A stretch of 64,000 bases of DNA, taken from assembly GCA_965202955.1 (NCBI GenBank), contig OZ241871.1:558001-622000 (forward strand), read 5' to 3'. The translations under genes were made by a program, and so were the position numbers. Below are positions 24,959 through 34,012 of this stretch, piece after piece; position 1 is the first letter of the stretch; every line of letters begins with the position of its first letter. A model generated the notes under the pieces. It ran no database searches. It was not told the origin of the DNA and worked only from the letters and a program-made list of their open reading frames with translations. Source of the stretch: Bin5 sp034422415 (GTDB lineage: Bacteria; Chloroflexota; Anaerolineae; Caldilineales; Caldilineaceae).

Positions 24959-25810
24959 TCAGTCCGGCGGAGCGAGGATGTAGTGCCACTCTTCATCGAC
25001 CTTAAGGCAGTCGACCAGCGTGTAGCCGGCCGCGAAGCAGCTTTCCGCGGCCTGGCGGACAAACATGCGCCAATCGTACAGCAGTGTGCCGCCGGCCTGG
25101 CGAAGGGCATCGACACTATCGGGCAGAGGAAGCGCGTAAGGGCGGCCGTCGGGAGGAGGAGGCAGGCCGAGCGGCGCCCGCAGCATGTCGCCGCGGCGCT
25201 GCGCACGTGTGGCGGCACGCTGCAGATCGGTGGTCCGCCACGCGGTCAATGCTTCGCCGCCGAAGGCCATATGCACGCGCGGGCTATTCAAATGCCAGTC
25301 CAGCTCGAAGCGGTCTGTGGGTACACCGGCGTTGAGGCTGTCGGTCATTTCGCCGTACACGTTGCGCACATAGGTCGTGCAAACAGCGCCGAGCCGGCAG
25401 ATATTCAGCCGTGCATTCACACGCTGTAACGGATCATAGGTCCAGGTAACGTGGTCGGTCCAGCCCTGGCGCAGCAACTCTTCCCGCTGCGATTTCTTCA
25501 ATTTGAGGCCGATGCCGCGCCCGTGCCATGCGGGCAACACGCCCACAATATGACTGCGAAATTTGAGCTTGCGTCCTCCGGAGCCGTCGATGGCGAATGC
25601 CGGCCAGCCAAACGAGAAGCCGACCATGCCATCCGTCTCCTCCGCGCCCTCACGAGTAAATGCCCCTTGGAGCAGCCCGCCGTGATGGGCCTGCGTCACC
25701 AGTACGTGGATCGACATGGTATCGCCTCCCCAGATCAGGTCCTGGACGGCCTGCAGGGTCCGCAAGTCTCCAACGGAAGTCAATGTGCGGATCTCAATTG
25801 AAGCGCTCAT
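24959..25810 (-). CDS. GNAT-family acetyltransferase-like protein
   Basis: 283 residues from ATG 25810, with GAGGGAG at 9 bases. The N-terminal half has the GNAT core: LTSVGDLRTLQAVQDLIWG, GMVGFSFGWPAF, and the acetyl-CoA loop FRSHIVGVLPAWHGRGIGLKLK near 90-112. It then departs from small GNATs with a long C-terminal part (LDWHLNSPRVHMAFGG and onwards), typical of a subgroup of uncharacterised predicted acyltransferases. The substrate is unknown. It lies 224 bases upstream of sodN on the same strand, too far to call an operon. Confidence 0.75.
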   Translation of the reverse strand: MSASIEIRTLTSVGDLRTLQAVQDLIWGGDTMSIHVLVTQAHHGGLLQGAFTREGAEETDGMVGFSFGWPAFAIDGSGGRKLKFRSHIVGVLPAWHGRGIGLKLKKSQREELLRQGWTDHVTWTYDPLQRVNARLNICRLGAVCTTYVRNVYGEMTDSLNAGVPTDRFELDWHLNSPRVHMAFGGEALTAWRTTDLQRAATRAQRRGDMLRAPLGLPPPPDGRPYALPLPDSVDALRQAGGTLLYDWRMFVRQAAESCFAAGYTLVDCLKVDEEWHYILAPPD

Positions 25811-25846
25811 CTCCTGCAACTCCCTCAAAGTTCTGTGACTGCCGGT

Positions 25847-27277
25847 TCACTTCCGGTCAAAACGGGCGACGAGAGTAACTTGCGAGTGTTGGGGCTGAAG
25901 GTCTATCGGCTGGACGGCGGAAAGGCGATATCCGGCTTCGTCCACGCCCGTCAGGGCGCGCGCCAGGCGCGTCGGGTCGTCAGTGATCAGGCCGCAGCGG
26001 CGAATTCGCATACGCGTGAGCAATGAAAACAGCTTCGGATCGATGTGGCGACCGGGCGGGTCGAGCAAGGCGGCATCGAATTGGTATTCGGCGCGACGCA
26101 GCCTACGGATCGTCGGGAGCATCGCACCGCGCCAGGCATCAGCATTGTCCAGTCCGGCCAAATTGGCGCGCAGGGCCGCCGCGCTCAATTCCGCCTCCTC
26201 AACGGCGACAACCGTGGCGACCCGCTCCGCCAGGAGTGTAGTGCGTGCGCCGATGCCGGCACCCAGTTCCAGCAGATGTTCGAAAGTCTTGAGTTCAAGG
26301 AGTTCCTCCGACGCGGCCGCCAGGACCTCGTCCGCCAGCAGGTGACCGCTACCTGGATTGTCGTCAACGGGCGGGTAAGCCGTCAGCCAACGGTCCGTGA
26401 CCTGCACATTGTAGCTCCAGTCGCCCACCAGCAGTTCAAGAGAAGGCTCATCGGTTTCATGCAGCAGGAAGACGTTAACCGGCTGGTTGAGTTCGAGACT
26501 GGGCAGGTCGTCTCGGTCGCTGTGGAGGACAAGCACGCCTTTGTCGGCGTCACTCATCGGCTCGGCTGCTCCGCCAACGGCCATGGTTACGCCGAGGTGT
26601 GATTCGCTTTCCCCCTTTTCTCCATGTTCACTACTTTGGCTTTCATCGAATCCCGCGAATAACTTGGCCAGCTGGGGATGCAGCAGGGGACATGCGTCAA
26701 CCGCCAGCCGCTCACCGTCGCGCGCCGGGAAGGTCAGCCGCCCGGATTCCGCCAAGTCCAGGCGCAACTGTGTGCGGTAGCCGTAATCCAACACGGGTGG
26801 AGCGTCAGTGGTTGAATCACTCTCCGGCGCTGCAATGCCAATCACCTCTGCCACCATCTTGTCGGCGATCTCTCTGCTCTTCTGCCTTGACTTGTCCAGC
26901 CTGCCTTCGCGCGCAAGGATTTCGATGACGATCTCCCGCTTGAGGGCAAGTTGCCGCTCATAGCCGATCTGTTGCCACTGACAGCCGGCGCAGCCGGCGC
27001 GCCGCCAAGAGGGATTGAGGAGGCGTCCCTCGGCTGAGGTGACCGGATGAGGGGGGCCGAAGTGCGGGCAAGGAGCCTCGATGCGATCGGGACTTGCCGC
27101 GAGGACGCGACGCAGGACGCCGCGCCGCCAGCGCTGCGCCTCGGAGACGATCTCCACTTCCACAATCTCTCCCGGAATCGCATCGGCGACGAAGACCAAG
27201 CGACCTTCTGCGTCGCGACCGATCGCCTCTCCGCTGGTAGCCATCCGCGTCAGTTCGACGGAAACGGTCCCATTCAT
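25847..27277 (-). CDS. TrmA/RlmD-family RNA methyltransferase homologue lacking catalytic residues
   Basis: 476 residues if the start is ATG 27277, where the TRAM domain begins (VELTRMATSGEAIGRD). Cys residues for an iron-sulfur cluster are present: PCPHFG, GCAGCQW and DACPLLHP. A SAM motif LELGAGIGARTTLLA lies near 360, and a LLDPPG motif near 430. The methylating Cys, normally in SCDP or SCNP, should lie in GLITDDPTRLARAL near 446 and is Asp. The C-terminal Glu base (normally HVET) reads HSQV. So the protein keeps the fold and SAM site but not the m5U chemistry. It could be an RNA-binding or regulatory paralogue, or degenerate. Confidence 0.8.
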   Translation of the reverse strand: MNGTVSVELTRMATSGEAIGRDAEGRLVFVADAIPGEIVEVEIVSEAQRWRRGVLRRVLAASPDRIEAPCPHFGPPHPVTSAEGRLLNPSWRRAGCAGCQWQQIGYERQLALKREIVIEILAREGRLDKSRQKSREIADKMVAEVIGIAAPESDSTTDAPPVLDYGYRTQLRLDLAESGRLTFPARDGERLAVDACPLLHPQLAKLFAGFDESQSSEHGEKGESESHLGVTMAVGGAAEPMSDADKGVLVLHSDRDDLPSLELNQPVNVFLLHETDEPSLELLVGDWSYNVQVTDRWLTAYPPVDDNPGSGHLLADEVLAAASEELLELKTFEHLLELGAGIGARTTLLAERVATVVAVEEAELSAAALRANLAGLDNADAWRGAMLPTIRRLRRAEYQFDAALLDPPGRHIDPKLFSLLTRMRIRRCGLITDDPTRLARALTGVDEAGYRLSAVQPIDLQPQHSQVTLVARFDRK

Positions 27278-27342
27278 CGCTGCATTGTACCCCGCGAGCA
27301 AGCGGCGGCCAACCATCGAGAGTAAACTTTCAGAGCATTGCT

Positions 27343-27371
27343 TGTACACAGGATTGACAGTTAGTATACTT
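27343..27371 (+). promoter_or_regulatory. Promoter of the LysM/FG-GAP gene
   Basis: TTGTAC, exactly 17 bases, TATACT. The predicted start gives a leader of about 94 bases to ATG 27472. It faces away from the TrmA-family gene. Confidence 0.5.
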
Positions 27372-27471
27372 AAGGGCACCCCTAAAATCGTCGGCGTCAG
27401 GTTTCAGCTTTCGAGCAGGCGCTTGGCACTCTAGGGGTAACGATGACTCTTTTCATTCGCAGGAGTATGCG

Positions 27472-30390
27472 ATGAGGCTGGCGTTGCGACTCGCGTTCCT
27501 TTCGATCGCGCTCATTTGCCTGTTGCAGATCGTCACCGTTTCGGCGCAGGAAAACGGCTATACATACACGGTGCAGCCGGGAGACAGTTGGCCGCTGGTG
27601 GCCCAGCGGGTCGGTCTGACGGTGAGCCAGCTACAGGAAGCAAACCCGGATTTGGTCCGCCCAAATGGCTGGCTCATCGTTGGGGAAAGGCTCTTCATTC
27701 CTAATTCACCTCGCTGGAAGGATACCTTTTACATCGTGCAGCGAGGGGACGGCTGGATTTCGGTTGCCGGGAAATTCGGCCTGTCGGTGACCGCATTGCA
27801 GGGGGCCAACCCCAAACAACTGCGCCCTGACAACGCGCTGATTGTGGGTGAACGCCTCCTGATCCCTGCCTTGCTGCCTACGCCTACCGGAGAAGCCCTT
27901 CCCGTTGCGCCGTTGCCGGCGAACACACCACCACCCGGAGGCAACGGTCTGTCCATCGAGCCCACGAGTGAGCCGGCGCTGTTTTTTGGTCCGCGCATCA
28001 GCCTGCCTGTGCCCACACCCGTTACCCTTCCGCCGTGCCCGGGCGCGACCGACGACCTGGGCCCGGCTCTGACTGACCTGTTCGGTATACCCGCGGCCAA
28101 CCGCTACGCACAGCTCACTTCCTTTCTCGCAGATTGCGGGGCCGACCTGAAAATGATGTCGAGCACCGACCTCAACGCCGATCGCGTGGATGACGCGGTT
28201 CTTGTCTATACCCCGAGTGGGCCCGATAGCCAAGTCCCAAGATCGACAGCCACTCGGAACAGAGGCAGTTCGCCCAGTCGAGACGGCAACCAGCAGGAAC
28301 TGGTGATTCTCAGCGGCGGCAAGGCCCATTCGCTGAGTTTCGCAGCCACCGCCAACGGTACGATAGAACTGCTGGCCACGCAGGACATCAATGGTGACAA
28401 CCGGACCGACGTCGTCTGGGCCGATACCGTCTGCGGGGCCAACACCTGTTTCCTCACAGTCCACGTCCGCAGTTGGGACGGCGTGGCATGGCGGGACTGG
28501 ACCAAAGGCACGATCACGATGGCATCAGCCAACGTGTCTTTGATCGATAGCAGTATTAGCGAAAAGATCAAGGAGCTTCATCTGACTGGAGGGGAGTACA
28601 CGGGGGTCGATGCCGGCCCACAGCGCAAGCGCACAGCTGTGTGGACCAGCACTGGCGGCGCGCCCTATTCCTTGAACGATGAAATTTTTGCGTCAAGCGA
28701 CTGCCTCTATCACACCCTGCTCGACGCCAACAGGGCCTTTACCGACGAACGCTACCTGGAAAAGGCGCAGTGGCTCTACACCGATGTGGCGGAGAACGAA
28801 AGCCTGAAAGCCTGCTGGAATCGTCCCGACGAACTGTCCGAACTTCGGAGCTTTGCCCTGTTCCGTTTGGCTGTCATCATGGGTTATCAGGAGAATCCGA
28901 TAGAGGCTACTTTTCTTGTGCAGCGGCTGGAAGCCGAGTACACCGAGCAAGTCTACGCCGGCGTGGCCCGACGCTGGCTCGACAACTACCTGCTGACGGG
29001 CGACCCGCGCTCCGCCTGCAAAGTCGTGGGCGTCTACGCCGAGGTTGTGCCGGAAGTTGTCGATATTCTGGCCGATTACGGATACGCAAATCCAACATTC
29101 GTCCCAGAAGATGTCTGCCCTATCCTGGAGCTTGCGCCTCCGGAGGAGCCTGAGCCGAACATCGTTCAGATCGAAGGGTTGCCGGATTGCCCGTCCACGG
29201 CCACAGACTACCTTTCCGCTTTCCCGGCGGCCGTGAACCTGGCCTCAGCGGCCTCCGCCGCTAGCGAAGACCAACAGGAGGCGCTAACTCTCCCGGAAAC
29301 GATAGAAGCTTGGCTGCGTTCCTGCGGTGCACTGAGCGACGAACGCGGCGGCCTGCTATTCCATGACCTGAACCAGGACGGTCTGAAAGATCTCATCGCG
29401 GCCCCGGCAGTCTCCGGAACTGACGGCTATGGGCGTGACGGCGCAGAAGGCGTATTCATGATACTTCACCAGCAGGACAACGGAAGCTTTCAGACCGCCT
29501 ATGACCCGCAGGAGCGCGGCGAGCCGACAATCCTGGCCTTGGGCGATGCCAATGGCGACGGCCGGTCCGATTTGGTCTGGCAACGTGAGCGCTGCACGAC
29601 TTACTGTCTGCTGCACGTGAAGGCGATTACCTGGGACGGCGTGGCCGGCACCTACCGGTCGGTGCTCGGAACTGACGCCACGATCGCTGAAGGTACAGCC
29701 TTGGTTGATGTTGCGATAGTTGAAGAGTCGGACTTGCCCCAAATCCGCCGTCTATGGCTGAACGGCGGCGTTAGCGGCATGGACGAGGACGGGCTGGCCG
29801 TCTCCCATACCGAAATCTGGTACAGTGTGGACGGCTCGCCTCTGCGGCGCTACACCTGGTCGTACGACCGTACGGACGAGGCCAGCAACTGCTTGGGGCT
29901 GCGGCTGATAGAGGCGAACGTGGCGCTCCAAGCAGCCGGACAAAGAGGAGACCCGTCCGGCTATGTCACGGCGATTGGGATGTACAGGGAGATCCTCGAA
30001 TCGCCGTCATTGAAGCCATGCAGCACGCAGGGCACAGATCCGGAAGAGGAGATGGCACTGTTGCGTGGGCTGGCGAACTTCCGCCTGGTGCAGGCACTGA
30101 CCTTGAATGGCGAGAGGTCTGAGGCCGACGCGCTACTGGAAAGCCTCGCCGAGGAGCAGCCGGAAAGCAGATATGTCAGAGCGGCCCGCTCCTGGTTGAC
30201 CGCCTACTATTCAGTGCCCAATCCGGTGGCAGCCTGCGCCGCAGTCATGTCGGTCTTCCTGGACAGTCCCGAACTCTGGCAGATTACCGAAGAATTCGGC
30301 GATGACCATCCGGCGCTCAATGTCCGGCAGGTCTGCCATGTGCCTGGCAGCGGCGAGCAGTCCGAGTTTCGACTTACTCCGAACTGGTGA
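27472..30390 (+). CDS. Large secreted LysM protein with duplicated FG-GAP-like domain
   Basis: 972 residues; AGGAG precedes ATG 27472. A signal peptide (residues 1-25, cleaved after VSA) is followed by two LysM domains (about 30-76 and 84-128, each YTVQPGDSW or YIVQRGDGW to LIVGERL..IP), which bind peptidoglycan or similar glycans. After a proline-rich linker, two related units of about 350 residues follow. Each has calcium-loop motifs (DLNADRVDD and DINGDNRTD; DLNQDGLKD and DANGDGRSD), a Cys pair, and a helical repeat-like tail. The duplicated part resembles VCBS/FG-GAP folds. Probable role is at the cell wall. Specific function unknown. Confidence 0.8.
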   Translation: MRLALRLAFLSIALICLLQIVTVSAQENGYTYTVQPGDSWPLVAQRVGLTVSQLQEANPDLVRPNGWLIVGERLFIPNSPRWKDTFYIVQRGDGWISVAGKFGLSVTALQGANPKQLRPDNALIVGERLLIPALLPTPTGEALPVAPLPANTPPPGGNGLSIEPTSEPALFFGPRISLPVPTPVTLPPCPGATDDLGPALTDLFGIPAANRYAQLTSFLADCGADLKMMSSTDLNADRVDDAVLVYTPSGPDSQVPRSTATRNRGSSPSRDGNQQELVILSGGKAHSLSFAATANGTIELLATQDINGDNRTDVVWADTVCGANTCFLTVHVRSWDGVAWRDWTKGTITMASANVSLIDSSISEKIKELHLTGGEYTGVDAGPQRKRTAVWTSTGGAPYSLNDEIFASSDCLYHTLLDANRAFTDERYLEKAQWLYTDVAENESLKACWNRPDELSELRSFALFRLAVIMGYQENPIEATFLVQRLEAEYTEQVYAGVARRWLDNYLLTGDPRSACKVVGVYAEVVPEVVDILADYGYANPTFVPEDVCPILELAPPEEPEPNIVQIEGLPDCPSTATDYLSAFPAAVNLASAASAASEDQQEALTLPETIEAWLRSCGALSDERGGLLFHDLNQDGLKDLIAAPAVSGTDGYGRDGAEGVFMILHQQDNGSFQTAYDPQERGEPTILALGDANGDGRSDLVWQRERCTTYCLLHVKAITWDGVAGTYRSVLGTDATIAEGTALVDVAIVEESDLPQIRRLWLNGGVSGMDEDGLAVSHTEIWYSVDGSPLRRYTWSYDRTDEASNCLGLRLIEANVALQAAGQRGDPSGYVTAIGMYREILESPSLKPCSTQGTDPEEEMALLRGLANFRLVQALTLNGERSEADALLESLAEEQPESRYVRAARSWLTAYYSVPNPVAACAAVMSVFLDSPELWQITEEFGDDHPALNVRQVCHVPGSGEQSEFRLTPNW

Positions 30391-31372
30391 TCACCGGCGC
30401 GCCGGCGGCCATTGCTTCCAACAACATCATGCCAAATCCCTCATAGGTGCTGGGGAAGAGGAACGCAGTGGCGCCGGCATAGAGTTGCGGCTTGTCTGCT
30501 TCATCAACCCATCCGATGAAGCGCACACTGTCAGTCAGTTCAAGTTGATGTACAAGCCTTTGCGGGTCCGGAAAGATCTCCGCGTCAACGCTTGGCAGCG
30601 GGCCGGCCAGCACCAGGTGCACTGCAGGGTCCCCGCCTTCATCGAGGTATCGCCGGTAAGCGCGCACGATGCCCAAGACGTTCTTTCGCGCGTCAAATCC
30701 ACCCAGATAAAGAAAATATCGTTCGGGCAGGTCGATTCCGCGATCGCTGGCCAGCTTGGCGGATGACGCGGCATTCGACTTGCACAACCCCGTGTCATTA
30801 GGGCCATGGTGAACCGCAAAGACTCGATCAGCCGAAAGCTTCAAATGTTCGATGATGTCCCGTTTGCCCGCCTCGCTGACCGTCAAAACGGCCGCGCTGC
30901 GCCGTGCGGATTGGCCGACCAGCCAGGTGTACAGGGCACCAGGCCATCCGCCTCGATAGGCAGGCAGGAGCAAGGGAATTAAGTCATGGACCGTGACCAC
31001 AGTAGGGACGGGCTGCCAGAGGGGCGCCGCCCAATAGGGAATGAGCAGCAGGTCCGCTTGCAGACGCCGGGCCCAAATCGGTACGGTTACCTGCTCCCAA
31101 AAGAGCTTGGCCATTTTTCGCGGCATCGGCGGAGGCGGCGCAATGATAGTGGACCCAGGAAACTGCTGCGCGTCACCGGCCAGAGCACTTGGCAGGAGCA
31201 GCATAAACTTGGGCGCGACTTTCCCGTCGACCCCTTGCGCTCGTGCATACCGGCTGCTGGCGTTTTCGGTCTCGGCAGTCAAGGAGATCAGTTGGGGCAA
31301 CAACCGGTTGACATATTGACCGCTGCCGGTGCTGGGCTGCCCCCAGAACCAACCGCTGACGACAATGCGCAT
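30374..31372 (-). CDS. Group 1 (GT4) glycosyltransferase, C-terminally truncated
   Basis: 332 residues. The N-terminal domain starts VVSGWFWGQPSTGSGQYVNRLL; TVHDLIPLLLP, the linker LSADRVFAVHHG, the second-domain start RYFLYLGGFDARKN near 215, and the donor site PSTYEGFGMMLLEAMAAGAPVITSSE follow. The E-x7-E pair (YEGFGMMLLE) is present. The chain stops immediately after VITSSE, where relatives continue about 50-60 residues to complete the second domain and the crossing-back helix. The stop lies inside the 3' end of the convergent LysM gene (17-base overlap). The deletion may have inactivated it. It would transfer a sugar from a nucleotide donor to a cell-surface glycan. Confidence 0.8.
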   Translation of the reverse strand: MRIVVSGWFWGQPSTGSGQYVNRLLPQLISLTAETENASSRYARAQGVDGKVAPKFMLLLPSALAGDAQQFPGSTIIAPPPPMPRKMAKLFWEQVTVPIWARRLQADLLLIPYWAAPLWQPVPTVVTVHDLIPLLLPAYRGGWPGALYTWLVGQSARRSAAVLTVSEAGKRDIIEHLKLSADRVFAVHHGPNDTGLCKSNAASSAKLASDRGIDLPERYFLYLGGFDARKNVLGIVRAYRRYLDEGGDPAVHLVLAGPLPSVDAEIFPDPQRLVHQLELTDSVRFIGWVDEADKPQLYAGATAFLFPSTYEGFGMMLLEAMAAGAPVITSSE

Positions 31373-31420
31373 GGCAAGTCAGTGGATAGTGAATCGAACG
31401 GCAGGAGCTATGCCGAACGA

Positions 31421-32404
31421 CTAGCCTGGGCCCTCCGTCGTCCGGACCCACTCCACGGTTCGCCGCAGTCCGTCCCGCAGATCAATCTCGGCTTCCCAGC
31501 CCAACTCCTGGCCCGCTTTGGTGCTGTCCAGCCAAGTCGCCCTCACTTCACCGGCAGGCCGGGGCAGAAAAGCAGGTCTGCGACGATATCCGGTCAGCTC
31601 CGCAAGTAGCCGATAGATGGTGTTGATCTCCGTAGGCTGTCCAGTACCCAGATTGTAGACGCCGCTGACGTCGGTTGCGACAGCCAAAACATTTGCCCTG
31701 GCGACGTCCTCCACATACACAAAATCACGCACCTGGGCGCCATCACCTGTGATGTGCGTGGGTCGGTCGGCAATCATGGCGCCGGCAAAAATAGCAACAA
31801 CACCGGCCTCGCCCTTTATGTCCTGCCGGGGACCGTAGACGTTTGCATAGCGCAGGATGACGTATGGGAGGCCGTAGTTCTGGCCGTATAGCTGGATGTA
31901 ATGCTCGCAGCTGAGCTTATTGGCGCCGTAATTGTCCATCGGCTTGGCCGGGCTCTTCTCGGTAAATGGCGGCGTCGAAGACTTGGAGGACGTCTTTCCT
32001 GCCGCCATTTCGCTCTCTGACCGGTCATCGCCCTCGCCATAGACTGCGCCGCCAGTGCTGGCAAAGACGAATTTGCAGCAGCCATACTCCTTTGCCAGTT
32101 CGAGCAGGTGCAGCGTGCCGATAATGTTGACTTCGGCATACGTGATCGGGTCCTTCATGCTCTCACGCACATTCGCAAGGGCTGCTTGATGGACGATCGC
32201 CTGTGGACGTTCCACCGCAAATAGTTCCGCCAGCCCGGCCTGATCACGCAAGTCAGTTTCATAGAATGGCGCGTCGACAGGCAGATTGGCCCGCTTGCCG
32301 GACTGCAGGCTATCAAGAAAAACGGTCTCGTGCCCGGCATTCTGGAGCCAATGCACAACGTGGCTGCCGATAAACCCGGCTGCCCCCGTCACAAGGATTT
32401 TCAC
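31421..32404 (-). CDS. Nucleotide-sugar epimerase (extended SDR, GalE/WbpP-like)
   Basis: 327 residues from ATG 32404. NAD-binding GAAGFIGSHV at residues 7-16, the catalytic Ser/Thr in FASTGGAVYGEG near 115, the catalytic pair YGANK near 160, RYANVYGPRQ near 185, and the C-terminal LGW motif are present. It interconverts UDP-glucose and UDP-galactose, or the N-acetyl or uronic forms; the substrate is not readable. An insertion rich in Ser, Thr and Lys (residues about 133-150) lies after VYGEG. It precedes the truncated glycosyltransferase by 48 bases on the same strand, so both belong to glycan synthesis. Confidence 0.9.
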   Translation of the reverse strand: MKILVTGAAGFIGSHVVHWLQNAGHETVFLDSLQSGKRANLPVDAPFYETDLRDQAGLAELFAVERPQAIVHQAALANVRESMKDPITYAEVNIIGTLHLLELAKEYGCCKFVFASTGGAVYGEGDDRSESEMAAGKTSSKSSTPPFTEKSPAKPMDNYGANKLSCEHYIQLYGQNYGLPYVILRYANVYGPRQDIKGEAGVVAIFAGAMIADRPTHITGDGAQVRDFVYVEDVARANVLAVATDVSGVYNLGTGQPTEINTIYRLLAELTGYRRRPAFLPRPAGEVRATWLDSTKAGQELGWEAEIDLRDGLRRTVEWVRTTEGPG

Positions 32405-32569
32405 TCCACACTCCTCTTCGGATTCAGCTGCTCCAGAGAGTCCAGTATAAGGAGTTCTGTTGGAAAGGAGAAATCAGGCCGAGCGTGCCCCTGCTTTTGC
32501 GTTTCTTCCCGGCACCCGTATACTTCATTGATCAGTGTCCGCTGAAGCTGTTGGTATCCGGGGCAGAGA

Positions 32570-33904
32570 GTGCTGATTCACAACGCAACCGTAATCACTT
32601 TTGACGACACAGAACGCATCCTTCCGGACGGTGCCGTCTACTTTCAAGAAGACGAGATCGTCGCGGTTGGCGAGAGCAGCGAACTGCTGAGCCGCTTTCC
32701 CGATGCAGAGCGCTGGGACGCGCGCGGCAAACTGCTGATGCCAGGCATGATCTGCGCCCATACACATTTCTACGGCGCATTTGCCAGGGGAATGTATATT
32801 CCTGGTGAACCTGCCAAAGACTTTCCCGAAATCCTGCAAAAGCTCTGGTGGCCTCTCGACCGCTCGCTGGACCTGGACGGTGTTCAAAGCTCGGCCGAGG
32901 TCTGCCTCGTTGACGCCATCCGCAACGGGACGACCTCTCTCATCGATCACCACGCCAGTCAAAACGCAATTGACGGCAGCCTCGACGCCATCGCCGCGGC
33001 GGTGGATGCCAGCGGATTGCGGGCGGCGCTCTGCTACGAGGTGACGGACCGGGACGGCCCCGCGGCGGCGCAGGCGGGCATCCGCGAGAATGTGCGCTTC
33101 GCCACCCGGCTTGCCCGCGGCGGCAGCGAGTCAGCGCGCATAGCGACCACCTTCGGCCTGCATGCCAGCATGACACTCTCCAATGAAACACTCGAAGCCT
33201 GCCGAGGCGAGAGCAATCGGTTCCACGTCCACGTGGCCGAACATCCGGCCGACGCCTGGGACAGCCTGGACCGAAGCGGTGTGCGCACGGTCGAACGCCT
33301 GCATAGTTTTGACATCACCGGCGCCGACTGCATCTTTGCCCACTGCATTCATGTAGACCCCTGGGAGACCGCGCTACTGCGGGAAACACGAACGTTCGTT
33401 TCGCACCAGCCCCGATCCAACATGAATAACGCAGTGGGCGCGGCCAGCATACCCGCAATGCTGCGGGGTGGGATGCCCGTCTGCCTGGGGAACGACGGGT
33501 TCAGCAACGATATGTTCGCCGAAATGAAGGTGACCGACCAATTGCACAAGGTGACTAGCGGCGACCCGCGCACGCTCGGCGCGGACAAAGTAGTGCAGAT
33601 GGCAGTCCACAATAACCGTGCGCTGGCCGGCGCCTTTTTCGAAAAGCCGGTTGGTATCCTGGCTCCCGGCGCGTTTGCCGACATCATCGTACTCGACTAT
33701 TGGCCCCCGACACCGTTGCACCGCGCCAATCTACCTTGGCACATCCTGTTCGGCATCGGCGGCGGACACGTCCACAGCACGATCTGTCACGGCCGTGTGC
33801 TGATGCGCGATAGGGCACTGCTCACGCTGGACGAAGAAGCGATAGCGGCGCGCAGCCGCGAACGCGCGCAGGAAACGTGGAAACGGTTCGAGAGCGGCGT
33901 CTAA
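32570..33904 (+). CDS. ssnA: SsnA-like amidohydrolase / aminohydrolase
   Basis: 444 residues from GTG 32570. Metal-dependent amidohydrolase fold: PGMICAHTHFYGAFARGM near 63, LIDHHASQNAIDGSLDAI near 125, CYEVTDRDGP near 150, HVHVAEHP, FAHCIHV, SHQPRSNMNNAVG near 285 and LGNDGFSNDMFAEMK near 308. The DHHAS, CYEVTDRDG and NARSNMNN-like blocks closely follow SsnA, a putative aminohydrolase linked to purine and selenium-dependent metabolism in E. coli. No selenium or xanthine dehydrogenase genes are nearby. The substrate is unproven. It is divergent from the epimerase and 108 bases before npdG. Confidence 0.8.
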   Translation: MLIHNATVITFDDTERILPDGAVYFQEDEIVAVGESSELLSRFPDAERWDARGKLLMPGMICAHTHFYGAFARGMYIPGEPAKDFPEILQKLWWPLDRSLDLDGVQSSAEVCLVDAIRNGTTSLIDHHASQNAIDGSLDAIAAAVDASGLRAALCYEVTDRDGPAAAQAGIRENVRFATRLARGGSESARIATTFGLHASMTLSNETLEACRGESNRFHVHVAEHPADAWDSLDRSGVRTVERLHSFDITGADCIFAHCIHVDPWETALLRETRTFVSHQPRSNMNNAVGAASIPAMLRGGMPVCLGNDGFSNDMFAEMKVTDQLHKVTSGDPRTLGADKVVQMAVHNNRALAGAFFEKPVGILAPGAFADIIVLDYWPPTPLHRANLPWHILFGIGGGHVHSTICHGRVLMRDRALLTLDEEAIAARSRERAQETWKRFESGV

Positions 33905-34012
33905 GGTCCCAGTTGTTCCCTTAGAACTTCCGTCCATTCGTGGTGTTTCGCCGGCCAAAAGGTCTTCGCATTCCAAATGCTTCAGATCTGAAACTGACCA
34001 GGGGGCCTGGAG

